From positions 4,670 through 68,669 of the forward strand of contig JBOFWL010000022.1 in NCBI GenBank assembly GCA_051653605.1: a stretch of DNA of 64,000 nucleotides, given 5' to 3'. Origin of the DNA: JBOFWL01 sp051653605. GTDB taxonomy: Bacteria; Spirochaetota; Brevinematia; Brevinematales; Brevinemataceae. The notes beneath the pieces were generated by a model, which worked only from the letters and a program-made list of their open reading frames with translations, was not told the origin of the DNA and did no database searches. The position numbers and the translations under genes are program-made. Of this stretch, positions 36,476 through 45,008 are shown in pieces (position 1 is the first letter of the stretch; the number at the start of each line of letters is the position of its first letter).

Positions 36476-37705
36476 ATGAAGAGATATTTGTTGATTATTT
36501 TGTCCGCACTAGCAACGTGTTCTGTAGTACCAAACCCTGTAGCTATCTCATTTGGGGTTAGCCCTACAATTGAGGCATTACTCCCAATAAGTGATTATGC
36601 AATCTATACCGATGAGGCAACGTTACCAACTTTATATAGTTCCTTAACGTTTTTATCACATGATAAGCCTTCATATTTTTATTCAGCAAGAGCTGGGGCT
36701 ATTAATACTACAAGAGTGCCACCTCATGTAAAGGTACTAAGTAGCGATGCAGAATTAAAAGATAAAATTGCAGAACTTAATGCTACTAATCCTAATTCAA
36801 CCTTTACCTTTTATATGAATGATCTTCGTTTAGCTAAATTACAAATGTTTTTTTATTCTCAGGGTATTTCCGCAGATCGTGTGCGAGCTATTATGTTGAG
36901 TGACGGAACAGCTACCTACGCTGGTTTTACTGACAACTATCTTTCCCAAGACGCTTTTTCTAAATGGAACCAAGCTAAACGGAGAGTACTTGATACTTTA
37001 AGCAGGCCAACAGCTCTCAGTGATAAAGATGAATTTATTCCTGATGGAACTTTTTTAACAGGGCCAGATGTTTCTTCTAATATAGAATTTTGGATGCAAT
37101 GGCCAGAATTACTTAGTACTTCTAGTGATGAGTTGCGTAGACATCTGGAAACAACAACAGGAAAGTATTATAAAGTTCAACCCTCTGAATACTATGACTT
37201 GCTACCCTCTGCAAAACAGGAGGATTTTCAAAAGCTAGTTGGACTGGATAAATCATGGGCTAAAGGAGAGGGAAATGGAACACTTAATAATCAAACAATT
37301 CTAGAAGCTTTAAATGATTCTCCCAATCCCAATATTATCATTGTGGGAACAAATCCTTTTGGCAATCAGACAGACAAATATATTGCTCAGGTTAAAAATA
37401 AGTATGGTGACAAGTTCGATTACTTTTTTAAGGCACATCCAGCAGATTCTACTAACCCTGCAGATACTACTATTACAGTATTCCCCAATCGTTTACCAAT
37501 GGAAGCTATTCTCTTTGCCTACTCAGATAATATTGCTGTCCTCGGGGGGTATGAATCTTCATTATTTATGAGTGCTCCAACAAAAATAGAAAAGTTTTTC
37601 TTTCCTAAACGTAATGGAACAGTAACCAGCCCTGAAAATCTTTTATCCCCCTTAAATGGAATGTATCAAAAAGGGATATTAGGTAAAGTTGAATTTATCA
37701 GATAG
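36476..37705 (+). CDS. GT80-family sialyltransferase homologue, predicted lipoprotein
   Basis: The 409-aa protein matches the Photobacterium/Pasteurella alpha-2,3/2,6-sialyltransferase family (GT80) in order: AIYTDEATLPTLYSSL (about 41-56), MLSDGTATYAGF (about 141-152, the DDGSxEY site that holds the catalytic aspartate), YFFKAHPAD (about 320-328, the FKGHP motif whose histidine is the proposed acid) and RLPMEAIL followed by VLGGYESSLFMSAP (about 341-368; the PxxIPFEVL...SSLYFSxP region). One of the two adjacent aspartates of the first motif is Ser here. The N-terminus (LSALATC) looks like a lipoprotein signal, as in some marine homologues. It has its own GGAGG site and terminator, and could sialylate surface glycans outside the cytoplasm or use another CMP-sugar. 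No CMP-sialate genes lie in the window. Confidence 0.8.
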   Translation: MKRYLLIILSALATCSVVPNPVAISFGVSPTIEALLPISDYAIYTDEATLPTLYSSLTFLSHDKPSYFYSARAGAINTTRVPPHVKVLSSDAELKDKIAELNATNPNSTFTFYMNDLRLAKLQMFFYSQGISADRVRAIMLSDGTATYAGFTDNYLSQDAFSKWNQAKRRVLDTLSRPTALSDKDEFIPDGTFLTGPDVSSNIEFWMQWPELLSTSSDELRRHLETTTGKYYKVQPSEYYDLLPSAKQEDFQKLVGLDKSWAKGEGNGTLNNQTILEALNDSPNPNIIIVGTNPFGNQTDKYIAQVKNKYGDKFDYFFKAHPADSTNPADTTITVFPNRLPMEAILFAYSDNIAVLGGYESSLFMSAPTKIEKFFFPKRNGTVTSPENLLSPLNGMYQKGILGKVEFIR

Positions 37706-37737
37706 AAAAATAATTGTTATATAGAAAGTATCTATAT

Positions 37738-37769
37738 AAACCCCATAGACTTAAAATCTGTGGGGTTTT
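37738..37769 (+). terminator. Rho-independent terminator of the GT80 gene
   Basis: AAACCCCATAGA and TCTGTGGGGTTTT form a stem with one G-T pair and a T-rich tail, about 30 bases after the stop codon. Confidence 0.8.
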
Positions 37770-38052
37770 CTATATTCAAAATTAGAATGAACTTATACTT
37801 CTTATAGTTGAGGAGATGTGGCATATTCATCGACGATAATTTTATAGTAAAGCTCCTTCTCTGGGTTGAGATTTTGAACTTATAATACTCTACCACCCAA
37901 TCTAGGGTAGTGAAAACTTGTTAAAGTCTGTTGTACAAGGAGATACGAGGGTAATCTGTTTTAAGATTATCAATGTACTTTTACTGGTAGGCAGGTAAGA
38001 AAAGCAATAGGTAAAAACTTGCTTGGCTGAATATCCTTCTCATAGCATGTAT
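37770..38052. other. Gene-free stretch between convergent units
   Basis: It lies between the GT80 terminator and the rbs terminator. No coding frame, repeat or promoter could be supported. Confidence 0.5.
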
Positions 38053-38078
38053 AAAAAGCCCACTCAAGTGGGCTTTTT
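38053..38078 (-). terminator. Rho-independent terminator of the ribose operon
   Basis: AAAAAGCCCACT and AGTGGGCTTTTT (12-bp perfect stem, CA loop) directly after the rbsB stop codon. Symmetric, so it also blocks read-through from the plus strand. Confidence 0.9.
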
Positions 38079-38080
38079 AC

Positions 38081-38956
38081 TTATTGGGAAATAAGAGTTA
38101 AGTCAACGGGAATAATAGAGTCAACAGGAGTTCCATTTATGATCTTAGCAGCCTGATCCACACCTAGTACTCCAATTTGATCGGGTTTTTGAGCAACAGT
38201 TGCAGCTAATTTTCCTTCTTTAACAGCTGCAACAGCATCTGGAGTGGCATCGAATCCTACAATAATGATTTTCTTTTTAGCAGATTCAGCTGCCTTAAGA
38301 GCTCCAAGTGCCATTTCATCATTATGAGCAAAAATAGCAGCGACATCACTATTTGCTTGAAGAAGTCCTTCTGTCACCGTGAGGCCTCTAGCACGATCAA
38401 AGTCTGCAGGTTGTTTGGCAACAATATTTAATCCTACTGCCGCTGCGGCCTCATTAAATCCATTACCTCTGTCTCTGGCAGCAGATGTTCCGGGAATACC
38501 TTCTAATTCAATTACTTTCGACCCATTTGGAATTACGGAAGCAATATATTCTCCAGCCATTTTTCCGCCTTGAACATTATCAGATGCAATATGAGTCGTT
38601 ACTTCTGCACCATTGATTACACGATCAAGAGAAATAACAGGGATATTAGCATTAATAGCAAGTTGGGCAGATCTAGAAGAGCTATCACTATCAACAGGAT
38701 TAATCATTAAGACAGCGACTTTTCGTGAAACAAGATCTTCTATGTTAGAAAGTTCTTTTGCCACATCGTTTTGAGCATCTAATACGACTACATCGTACCC
38801 AAGCTGAGAAGCTTGTTTTACAGCTCCATCTCGAAGTTCAACAAAAAAAGGATTGTTTAGTGTCGAAACAGCTAACCCTATGACTGTTTTCTTTTCTTTT
38901 TGGGCACATGCGGTTACCATGATAAGAATGCTTAAAAAAAGAGATGTTTTTTTCAT
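38081..38956 (-). CDS. rbsB: D-ribose ABC transporter substrate-binding lipoprotein
   Basis: The 291-aa periplasmic-binding-protein type I has a signal with lipobox VTAC, then GLAVSTLNNPFFVELRDGAV, LDAQND, NPVDSDS, SLDRVINGAEVTTHIASDNVQGG and HNDEMALGALKAAE, closely matching RbsB. It is anchored as a lipoprotein, not free as in E. coli. Last gene of the operon. Confidence 0.93.
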   Translation of the reverse strand: MKKTSLFLSILIMVTACAQKEKKTVIGLAVSTLNNPFFVELRDGAVKQASQLGYDVVVLDAQNDVAKELSNIEDLVSRKVAVLMINPVDSDSSSRSAQLAINANIPVISLDRVINGAEVTTHIASDNVQGGKMAGEYIASVIPNGSKVIELEGIPGTSAARDRGNGFNEAAAAVGLNIVAKQPADFDRARGLTVTEGLLQANSDVAAIFAHNDEMALGALKAAESAKKKIIIVGFDATPDAVAAVKEGKLAATVAQKPDQIGVLGVDQAAKIINGTPVDSIIPVDLTLISQ

Positions 38957-38980
38957 TTATTTCCTCCAAAAAATTGGTAG

Positions 38981-39919
38981 TTATTGTTTTGTACTTAGAA
39001 CAGCAAGTAAAATTACTAATGCTTTTACTACCATTTGATAGTAAGCTGAAACATTTAAAAGATTTAATGTATTACCTAAAATAGCAATAATTAAGGCACC
39101 CAACATGCTTTTTAGAATACTTCCTCGCCCTCCGTTTAGAGAAGTTCCTCCAAGAACAACCGCGGCAATGGCATCGAGTTCATACCCAGAACCTGCTGTG
39201 GGAGGGGCAGACCCTAATCGTGAGGTAAGTATCAATCCTGCTAGTGCAGCACAGGCGCCTGATATAATATAAACCCAAAATTTCATTTGTGCGACAGGAA
39301 CACCTGCGGTCACTGCGGATTTTTCGCTTCCACCTACTGCATAAATATAGCGACCATACTTAGTTTGATGTAATACCCAATATAAAATTGAATATAATAC
39401 TACCATAATTATTACTGGGGATGGAATCCCTAAAATATACCCTTCTCCTACAAAAGAAAATAGTCCTGAATTTGTAATTGATGTAGGAATTGTCGCTGGG
39501 ATACCATTAGTGACGATATAAGTAATTCCTCTTGCAAGAGTCATGGTAACCAAGGTGGCAATAAAAGCCTGTATTTTAAAGTATACGACAAAAACTCCAT
39601 TAAGAGAGCCTAATATAATCCCAGTAACAATTGAAACTATAATTGCAGGGATAGAACCAGATCCACCAATAAGGGTAAAGGCTCCTAAGGCAGAACTTAA
39701 GGCAAAAATTGATCCAACAGATAGATCAATCCCTCCCGTAAGGATAACTAATGTCATACCAGCGGCAATCACAGCATTAACGGAAGTTTGACGAAAAACG
39801 TTGATTAAATTGTTTAATGCTAAAAAACGTGGCTCAATAATACTAATAATAGTACAAAATATTATAAAAAACAATAAAATGGCATATTTAAATACAAATT
39901 TTTCAAGTTTTAAAATCAT
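38981..39919 (-). CDS. rbsC: Ribose ABC transporter permease
   Basis: The 312-aa membrane protein has about eight to ten helices and the RbsC landmarks AGMTLVILTGGIDLSVGSI, IQAFIATLVTMTLARG, GSEKSAVTAGV and LDAIAAVVLGGTSLNGGRGS. Membrane half of the ribose importer. Confidence 0.95.
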   Translation of the reverse strand: MILKLEKFVFKYAILLFFIIFCTIISIIEPRFLALNNLINVFRQTSVNAVIAAGMTLVILTGGIDLSVGSIFALSSALGAFTLIGGSGSIPAIIVSIVTGIILGSLNGVFVVYFKIQAFIATLVTMTLARGITYIVTNGIPATIPTSITNSGLFSFVGEGYILGIPSPVIIMVVLYSILYWVLHQTKYGRYIYAVGGSEKSAVTAGVPVAQMKFWVYIISGACAALAGLILTSRLGSAPPTAGSGYELDAIAAVVLGGTSLNGGRGSILKSMLGALIIAILGNTLNLLNVSAYYQMVVKALVILLAVLSTKQ

Positions 39920-39928
39920 TTTTATCTC

Positions 39929-41410
39929 CTAGGAAACTATTAGTTTCAAGATGTTTTCGGGGCTTTTTTCTTCAAAAGATAAGATCCCTTTCATTTTGCC
40001 CTCAGACATAACTAGAACACGATCACTAAGGCTTAATAATTCTGGCATATCTGAGGAAATTAAAATTACAGCAACACCCTTTCTTTTAAATTCGTTAATC
40101 ATTGAATAAATTTCGCGGCGAGCTCCAATATCAATTCCTCGAGTAGGTTCATCAAGAATAAGTACCATTGGCCCTGCCAGAAGAGCTCTAGCAAGAGCCA
40201 CTTTTTGTTGGTTTCCCCCACTAAGTGTGCCTACATTATCATTTAAAGATGAGGCTTTAACAGATGTAAGGGAACAAAAATCATGGACAAGACTGTTCTC
40301 TTGTTTTTGATTAATATGACCAATTGAATTACATAAAATATCCATCGAAGAAATGCTTGTATTATAAGCAATTGGAAAATTAATGAATAACCCATCGCCT
40401 TTTCGATCCTCAGAAACGTAAACAATTGAGTGTGCTAGGGCTTCTGAAGGCTTTTTGATAGAGATCTTTTTTCCTTTTATTAGCACAGAACCATTGCGGA
40501 TTGGGGCGAGCCCATAAAGCATATGTGCTAGCGTAGTTCTTCCAGAACCCATTAGGCCACCAATACCAAGAATTTCCCCTTTCTGAAGGGTAAAATTTAC
40601 ATCTTTAACGTAGTCACCATAGAGATTTTCAACAGTTAGATAATCTCCTCGAGGATCAACCTTAAGGTAAGGAAAAGGATCATTGATACTACGCCCAACC
40701 ATAGCTTGTATAAGCTCGTCTTCAGAAAGATCCGATGCAGAATATTCGCCGATAAAAGTTCCATCTCTAAGAACAGAAATATGATCGCATATACGGAAAA
40801 TCTCTTGCATACGATGCGAAATATAAACTATAGATGTTCCCTGACTCTTAAGCATTTCAATAACTGTAAAAATTTTCTCAATTTCATCCTTACTTAAGGC
40901 AGATGTAGGTTCATCCATTACCAAAATTTTAGCCTTTTTATGGAGGGCTTTAACAATCTCCACTAATTGCTGCTGCCCTATAGAAAGATCTCTGATAAAA
41001 TCATAGGGTGAGATATCTAATCCTACTAATTTGAGAAGCTTGACTAACTGAGTATATTGGGCTTTATAGTCAATCGAGGCTCTTTTAACAATCTCACTAC
41101 CAAGAAAAACATTATCCATGACTGTTAAATCTGGGAATAGATTGAGTTCCTGATGGATAACAATAACACCTAATTTTTCAGATTCTACTGTATTCTTAGG
41201 AGCATAAGGACTATCTTTAAATATCATTGTTCCTTCATCAGCACGTTCAATCCCTGCAAGAATTTTCATTAGGGTGGATTTTCCAGCTCCATTTTCACCC
41301 ATGAGAGCCATAATTTTACCAGGGTAAATATTAAGGCATACAGATTTTAATACTTTATTTGTGCCAAAGCTTTTAGAGATATTTTCCATACGAAGGATGG
41401 GTTTTTCCAC
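39929..41410 (-). CDS. rbsA: Ribose ABC transporter ATP-binding protein
   Basis: The 493-aa protein has two ABC domains. The first has Walker A GENGAGKST, signature LSIGQQQLVEI and Walker B ILVMDEPTSAL; the second has a variant Walker A GLMGSGRTT, signature LSGGNQQKVALAR and ILDEPTRGIDIGA. Layout is that of RbsA-type sugar importers. Confidence 0.95.
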   Translation of the reverse strand: MEKPILRMENISKSFGTNKVLKSVCLNIYPGKIMALMGENGAGKSTLMKILAGIERADEGTMIFKDSPYAPKNTVESEKLGVIVIHQELNLFPDLTVMDNVFLGSEIVKRASIDYKAQYTQLVKLLKLVGLDISPYDFIRDLSIGQQQLVEIVKALHKKAKILVMDEPTSALSKDEIEKIFTVIEMLKSQGTSIVYISHRMQEIFRICDHISVLRDGTFIGEYSASDLSEDELIQAMVGRSINDPFPYLKVDPRGDYLTVENLYGDYVKDVNFTLQKGEILGIGGLMGSGRTTLAHMLYGLAPIRNGSVLIKGKKISIKKPSEALAHSIVYVSEDRKGDGLFINFPIAYNTSISSMDILCNSIGHINQKQENSLVHDFCSLTSVKASSLNDNVGTLSGGNQQKVALARALLAGPMVLILDEPTRGIDIGARREIYSMINEFKRKGVAVILISSDMPELLSLSDRVLVMSEGKMKGILSFEEKSPENILKLIVS

Positions 41411-41419
41411 GGCGTCCCC

Positions 41420-41806
41420 CTAAAATGCTACGTTAGCATGTAAAATAATATTAAAGTAGGGGGAACATTCCCCCGTTCGAATTACGGCTTTAGCTTGTGA
41501 TGAGAGCTGTTTAAGTTGTTCATGAGGAATAGATTTTTTTGCTACTTGAGGTAATTTTTGACTGCATAATTTAAGGAAATCGTCCCCAGATTCGCTGGCT
41601 ATTGTGTAAGATTCAACTGCCATTTCTGATAAAATAGCCTTCAAAGTTTGCTCAAAAGAGGGGATTCCTCGCATCAAGGCAAGATCAATGCAGGGAACTC
41701 CATTAGGGACAGGTAGCCCTGCATCACCTATTACTATTGTATCTGTATGACCAAGCCGGGCTATTAGCCCTGATAATTCTGCATTCAATAATTCATTTTT
41801 TTTCAT
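41420..41806 (-). CDS. rbsD: D-ribose pyranase
   Basis: The 128-aa protein has LSGLIARLGHTDTIVIGDAGLPVP and the C-terminal RTGECSPYFNIILHANVAF, including the catalytic histidine (GH) and aspartate (GDAGLP). It converts pyranose to furanose ribose for RbsK. It overlaps rbsK by 14 bases. Confidence 0.95.
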   Translation of the reverse strand: MKKNELLNAELSGLIARLGHTDTIVIGDAGLPVPNGVPCIDLALMRGIPSFEQTLKAILSEMAVESYTIASESGDDFLKLCSQKLPQVAKKSIPHEQLKQLSSQAKAVIRTGECSPYFNIILHANVAF

Positions 41807-42707
41807 TTATCACCCCCTCAACCTCAGTTTCTGATCCAGCAGAACCAAAAGCCCCAACTCGCGTAACTCCAATAGACGCTGCAATTAAAGCATGTTGGAT
41901 AGCTTGTTCTAGAGTTAGTCCCTTTGCTAAATAAGCAGCAAAAGATCCAATGAAAGCATCTCCAGCACCTGTTGTATCAATAGCCTTAACTTTTGGAGCT
42001 ACTAAAAATTGCATTTTATCACCCTCTAAATAGCATGCTCCTCGGGCGCCCAGAGTTGTAATGATGCACTTAACACCTTTGCCGGAGAGGTGGAGCATCC
42101 CATTTAAGATACCTTCATCGGAGTCTGTATTTATTCCTGTTAGAAGAGAAAGCTCATGCTCGTTGGGGATTAAATAGTCTATTGATTTAAAAATTGATTG
42201 ATCAATATCCATTGCTGGAGCAGGATTGAGAATAACAGTTTTCCCTAAATCTTTTGCCTTTTGAGCAATAAATAAATTCGTATCTAGAGGAATTTCATGC
42301 TGGAGAACAATAATATCATGGTTTTGAATAATATCCCAGTGTTTTTTTGCTTCGTCTACAGTGAAGTCATAATTAGCACCAGGCACAACAACAATTCGAT
42401 TTTGACCCTCTTTTGAAACCTCAATCATAGCCAATCCTGTATGATGCTTAGATTGATGAATAATTAGATTTATCCCTAAGGCTTTTGCCGCTGTATTAAT
42501 TTTTTTTGCATGAGCGTCTTCCCCCATAAATCCCCAAAGTGTAGTAGATACACCTTGTAGGATAGCCCCCGATGCTTGATTTGCTCCTTTACCCCCGATA
42601 TACTCATTATAATGCAGGCCTAGCAGAGTTTCTCCAGGATTGGGAAATCTATCTACACCAACAACGAGGTCCATATTGATGCTTCCTGCAACAAGAACTT
42701 TTTTCAT
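41793..42707 (-). CDS. rbsK: Ribokinase
   Basis: The 304-aa PfkB-family kinase has GSINMDLVVGVDRFPNPGETL, GGKGANQA, LNPAPA, the EHELSLLTG segment and the catalytic DTTGAGDAFIGSF with Asp in GAGD. First gene of the operon, with a promoter and operator upstream. Confidence 0.96.
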   Translation of the reverse strand: MKKVLVAGSINMDLVVGVDRFPNPGETLLGLHYNEYIGGKGANQASGAILQGVSTTLWGFMGEDAHAKKINTAAKALGINLIIHQSKHHTGLAMIEVSKEGQNRIVVVPGANYDFTVDEAKKHWDIIQNHDIIVLQHEIPLDTNLFIAQKAKDLGKTVILNPAPAMDIDQSIFKSIDYLIPNEHELSLLTGINTDSDEGILNGMLHLSGKGVKCIITTLGARGACYLEGDKMQFLVAPKVKAIDTTGAGDAFIGSFAAYLAKGLTLEQAIQHALIAASIGVTRVGAFGSAGSETEVEGVINEKK

Positions 42708-42732
42708 AGAAACCCCTTGATTTTGTATTATT

Positions 42733-42798
42733 TTTGTGTTAGATTAAGTATAACACAAATGCTATAAGGTATTATATTGTATAACAAAAAAAAGTCAA
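42733..42798 (-). promoter_or_regulatory. Promoter and operator of the ribose operon
   Basis: On the minus strand TTGACT (42793-42798) and TATAAT (42771-42776) are 16 bases apart. TTTGTGTTA (42733-42741) and TAACACAAA (42751-42759), a perfect 9-base inverted repeat with a 9-base spacer, lies from about +5 onward and is the likely repressor site. It lacks the central CG of classical LacI operators. Confidence 0.75.
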
Positions 42799-42872
42799 TA
42801 GTATAGGGGTAATCCTTATATTATTTAATCAATTCTTTATATTAAAATGAATTAAAATTATAGAGGATAGCG

Positions 42873-43790
42873 ATGACGATTCGCCAAATTGCCTCAAAAA
42901 CGGGGCTATCAACAACAACAGTATGTAAAGCATTGTCAAATCCACTCGCTGTACGCCCTGAAACTTGGCGTAAAATTGAGGAAGCTCAAGCAGAAGCTCC
43001 TTATTCACGACTAAATCGCATACAGATTGTGCTTCCAGACCTTAAGAACAACTTTTTTGCCGAGCTTCTCTCTGGTGCCATAGATAAGCTTTCTTCTGAA
43101 GGTTTATCACCTCAAGTATATCTTTCCTACGATAACGCTCAAAAAGAAAAGGATATTTTTGATTCATTCAGTAATAGAAGTAGTGAAGGAATTATTTGGG
43201 TGCCTGCAGCGTATGGAGGAGCTCAAAATTTGCCTTCGGAGCTGCGCTCTCGTATTGTACTTGCAGACCGATGTTTTGAAGATGAACGTATTTTATTGAG
43301 GGTTTCTCTTGACAATCAGAATCTTGCATTTCAAGCGGTATCTCACCTGAAGAAGGTAGGTATTCATGATTTGTGTTTTCTGAATGGGCCTCAAGATTCC
43401 TATACAGCAGGTGAGAGGGCTTTAGGAGCATTATCTGCTGATGATTCTATCACTATTTATTCAACAGACTTCTCTGATGAAAAAATTGCATATGATGTTG
43501 CTAACAAAGCTTTGGATGCGGGGAAATTTAAAGGTTATTTATTGGGAAATCAGACAATTGCTTTTGGCTTTTTTAGAGCAATTAAGGAGAGAAATATTTC
43601 TTGCCCACCTTGCATTATGTTTGATTACCCCCCTTATATTACGGTTTTCCCATCAACGATCTCTTATATTTCCTTGCCAGCTTATCAAATAGGCTTCACG
43701 GCAGCAACAATGCTTACAACTGCGAACCCTAGAACATTAAAAAAACAAAGCTCTATTATTCAAGGTAGTCTGCATTGGAGTTTTTTATAA
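42873..43790 (+). CDS. rbsR: LacI-family regulator, probable ribose repressor
   Basis: The 305-aa protein has the helix-turn-helix TIRQIASKTGLSTTTVCKALSNPLAVRPETWRKI (2-36), but the hinge is short (EEAQAEAPYSRLNR) compared with the usual YxPN...R. The sensor domain follows (IQIVLPDLKNNFFAELLSGA..., GSLHWSF at the end). It is divergent from rbsK and the only regulator near, so ribose control is the best inference. Confidence 0.85.
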   Translation: MTIRQIASKTGLSTTTVCKALSNPLAVRPETWRKIEEAQAEAPYSRLNRIQIVLPDLKNNFFAELLSGAIDKLSSEGLSPQVYLSYDNAQKEKDIFDSFSNRSSEGIIWVPAAYGGAQNLPSELRSRIVLADRCFEDERILLRVSLDNQNLAFQAVSHLKKVGIHDLCFLNGPQDSYTAGERALGALSADDSITIYSTDFSDEKIAYDVANKALDAGKFKGYLLGNQTIAFGFFRAIKERNISCPPCIMFDYPPYITVFPSTISYISLPAYQIGFTAATMLTTANPRTLKKQSSIIQGSLHWSFL

Positions 43791-44199
43791 ATATGAATTT
43801 TTAAATATTGACGTGAAAAATCTACTATATCTAATTTTGCCCACCCGAGTGACCTACATAAGAGCGATCTAACTAAGTAGTCGGATATTGACTACTTTTG
43901 GAAAGATCTGAATGACGGCCCATTGTCTTGCTGATAATAGCGACTAGAAGCTCTTCTCGAAGCCTTATTTTTTTTGTAGCTTTTGAGCTGCTAAAGTTCT
44001 AGGATTTCTTTATCGGAGAACCCTATATCAGTATATTCGAGCATGTTAGGGGGGTAATTAAAAATCCTCCAAGATAATGGAGGACAGAAATTTAAAAAGA
44101 AAACGGAGCCTTTCCTGAGCGATCTCGGTGATTATTGCAACTTTGATTGCTTTCCGAGAGAGGAGTGGCTCCTAACTATAATGATATTCTAGCATTTTT
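43791..44199. other. Gene-free stretch with hairpins
   Basis: It contains TCCTCCA-AGATAA-TGGAGGA (44065-44084) and the long stem-loop at 44105-44172. Minus-strand reading at about 43880-44045 keeps fragments of a frame with stops (NMLEYTDIGFSDKEILEL and ASRRASSRYYQQDNGPS); I could not identify them. Confidence 0.5.
44105..44172. other. Long imperfect stem-loop
   Basis: Nested complementary segments GGAGCC/GGCTCC (outer), TCCT/AGGA, TCTCGG/CCGAGA and GCAA/TTGC (inner) fold 68 bases into one arm. It lies just past the 3' end of the orphan PD-(D/E)XK gene and could be its terminator, an RNA or a repeat relic. Confidence 0.4.
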
Positions 44200-44868
44200 T
44201 TAAGAAAAAGTCAAGAATTTTGTGTATTTTTTTAAACGTTTGAGGAACTTATTAGTCAATCTTCGGCATTTTAAGCGATTATGATGGAAGAGGTCGTTGA
44301 GTTTTTTGAACTCACTTTGTTTTAGCGCATCCATGCTTGTTTTACTAGGGCTAGATTTATCAAAAACATGCCCATACCACCGCAGGGAGTAGAATAAAAA
44401 CTCTCGTCTTGTATTTTCAGAATATAATTTGCGAGCGGCCGGGGTCAAGAACATATTTCGAGGCTTAGGAAAATAATATAAGCTTTTGTGGGTGATCCGT
44501 TCTGGGCTTCTATACGTGCATATATCGTCATCGTTGATAAAAGCGTAGCCAACATATTCAGGGAGATCCCCGATGGCTCTACGATGGCGAGGAGTATCTG
44601 CAAGCACTACAAATACATAGTCACTTTTTTTAGCATAGGCTTTTATTTGTTTAATGTCTAAAGTATCTGTTTCTGTTTTTACTTCTACGGCACAAAATAG
44701 GCGTTCTCTATTTGTGATGGAGCGTAAACCAAGGTAGAGATCAGGTCGTTTCCTGCCAAAGCTATATTCATTCAGTACGAAAGCAACACGGCATTCGGGT
44801 AGGAGCATTGTTGAAAATTTCAGCATGTATTCTTTTAATTGAGATTCTTTGACGTTAACTCTTGCCAT
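44200..44868 (-). CDS. Orphan PD-(D/E)XK nuclease-like protein
   Basis: The 222-aa protein shows a possible PD-(D/E)XK core: RPDLYLGL with D43, then FCAVEVKTE with E62 and K64, and an amphipathic helix IKQIKAYAKKSDYVFVVLAD. An earlier Glu (E34) precedes it. The C-terminal third is basic (many Lys and Arg), which would suit nucleic-acid binding. It has an AGAGG site and stands alone between the ribose and amino-sugar loci. The target is unknown; a relic of a restriction or defence system is one option. Confidence 0.55.
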   Translation of the reverse strand: MARVNVKESQLKEYMLKFSTMLLPECRVAFVLNEYSFGRKRPDLYLGLRSITNRERLFCAVEVKTETDTLDIKQIKAYAKKSDYVFVVLADTPRHRRAIGDLPEYVGYAFINDDDICTYRSPERITHKSLYYFPKPRNMFLTPAARKLYSENTRREFLFYSLRWYGHVFDKSSPSKTSMDALKQSEFKKLNDLFHHNRLKCRRLTNKFLKRLKKYTKFLTFS

Positions 44869-44961
44869 ATAACCTCTCTTTTATTCAAGTATTATAACAC
44901 AGTAGGGATTATTCTTCACATTTTGAAACAATCTATATCACCATAGATAAAAAGACAAAAT

Positions 44962-44989
44962 AAAGCCCCCAGCTATAAACTGAGGGCTT
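44962..44989 (-). terminator. Rho-independent terminator of the nagA operon
   Basis: AAAGCCCCCAG and CTGAGGGCTT form a stem with one mismatch, 20 bases after the nagA stop. It shares AGCTATAAACTGAGGGCTT with the lipoprotein terminator at 14029-14057. Confidence 0.8.
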
Positions 44990-45008
44990 ATATTAATAAT
45001 ATAGTAGA

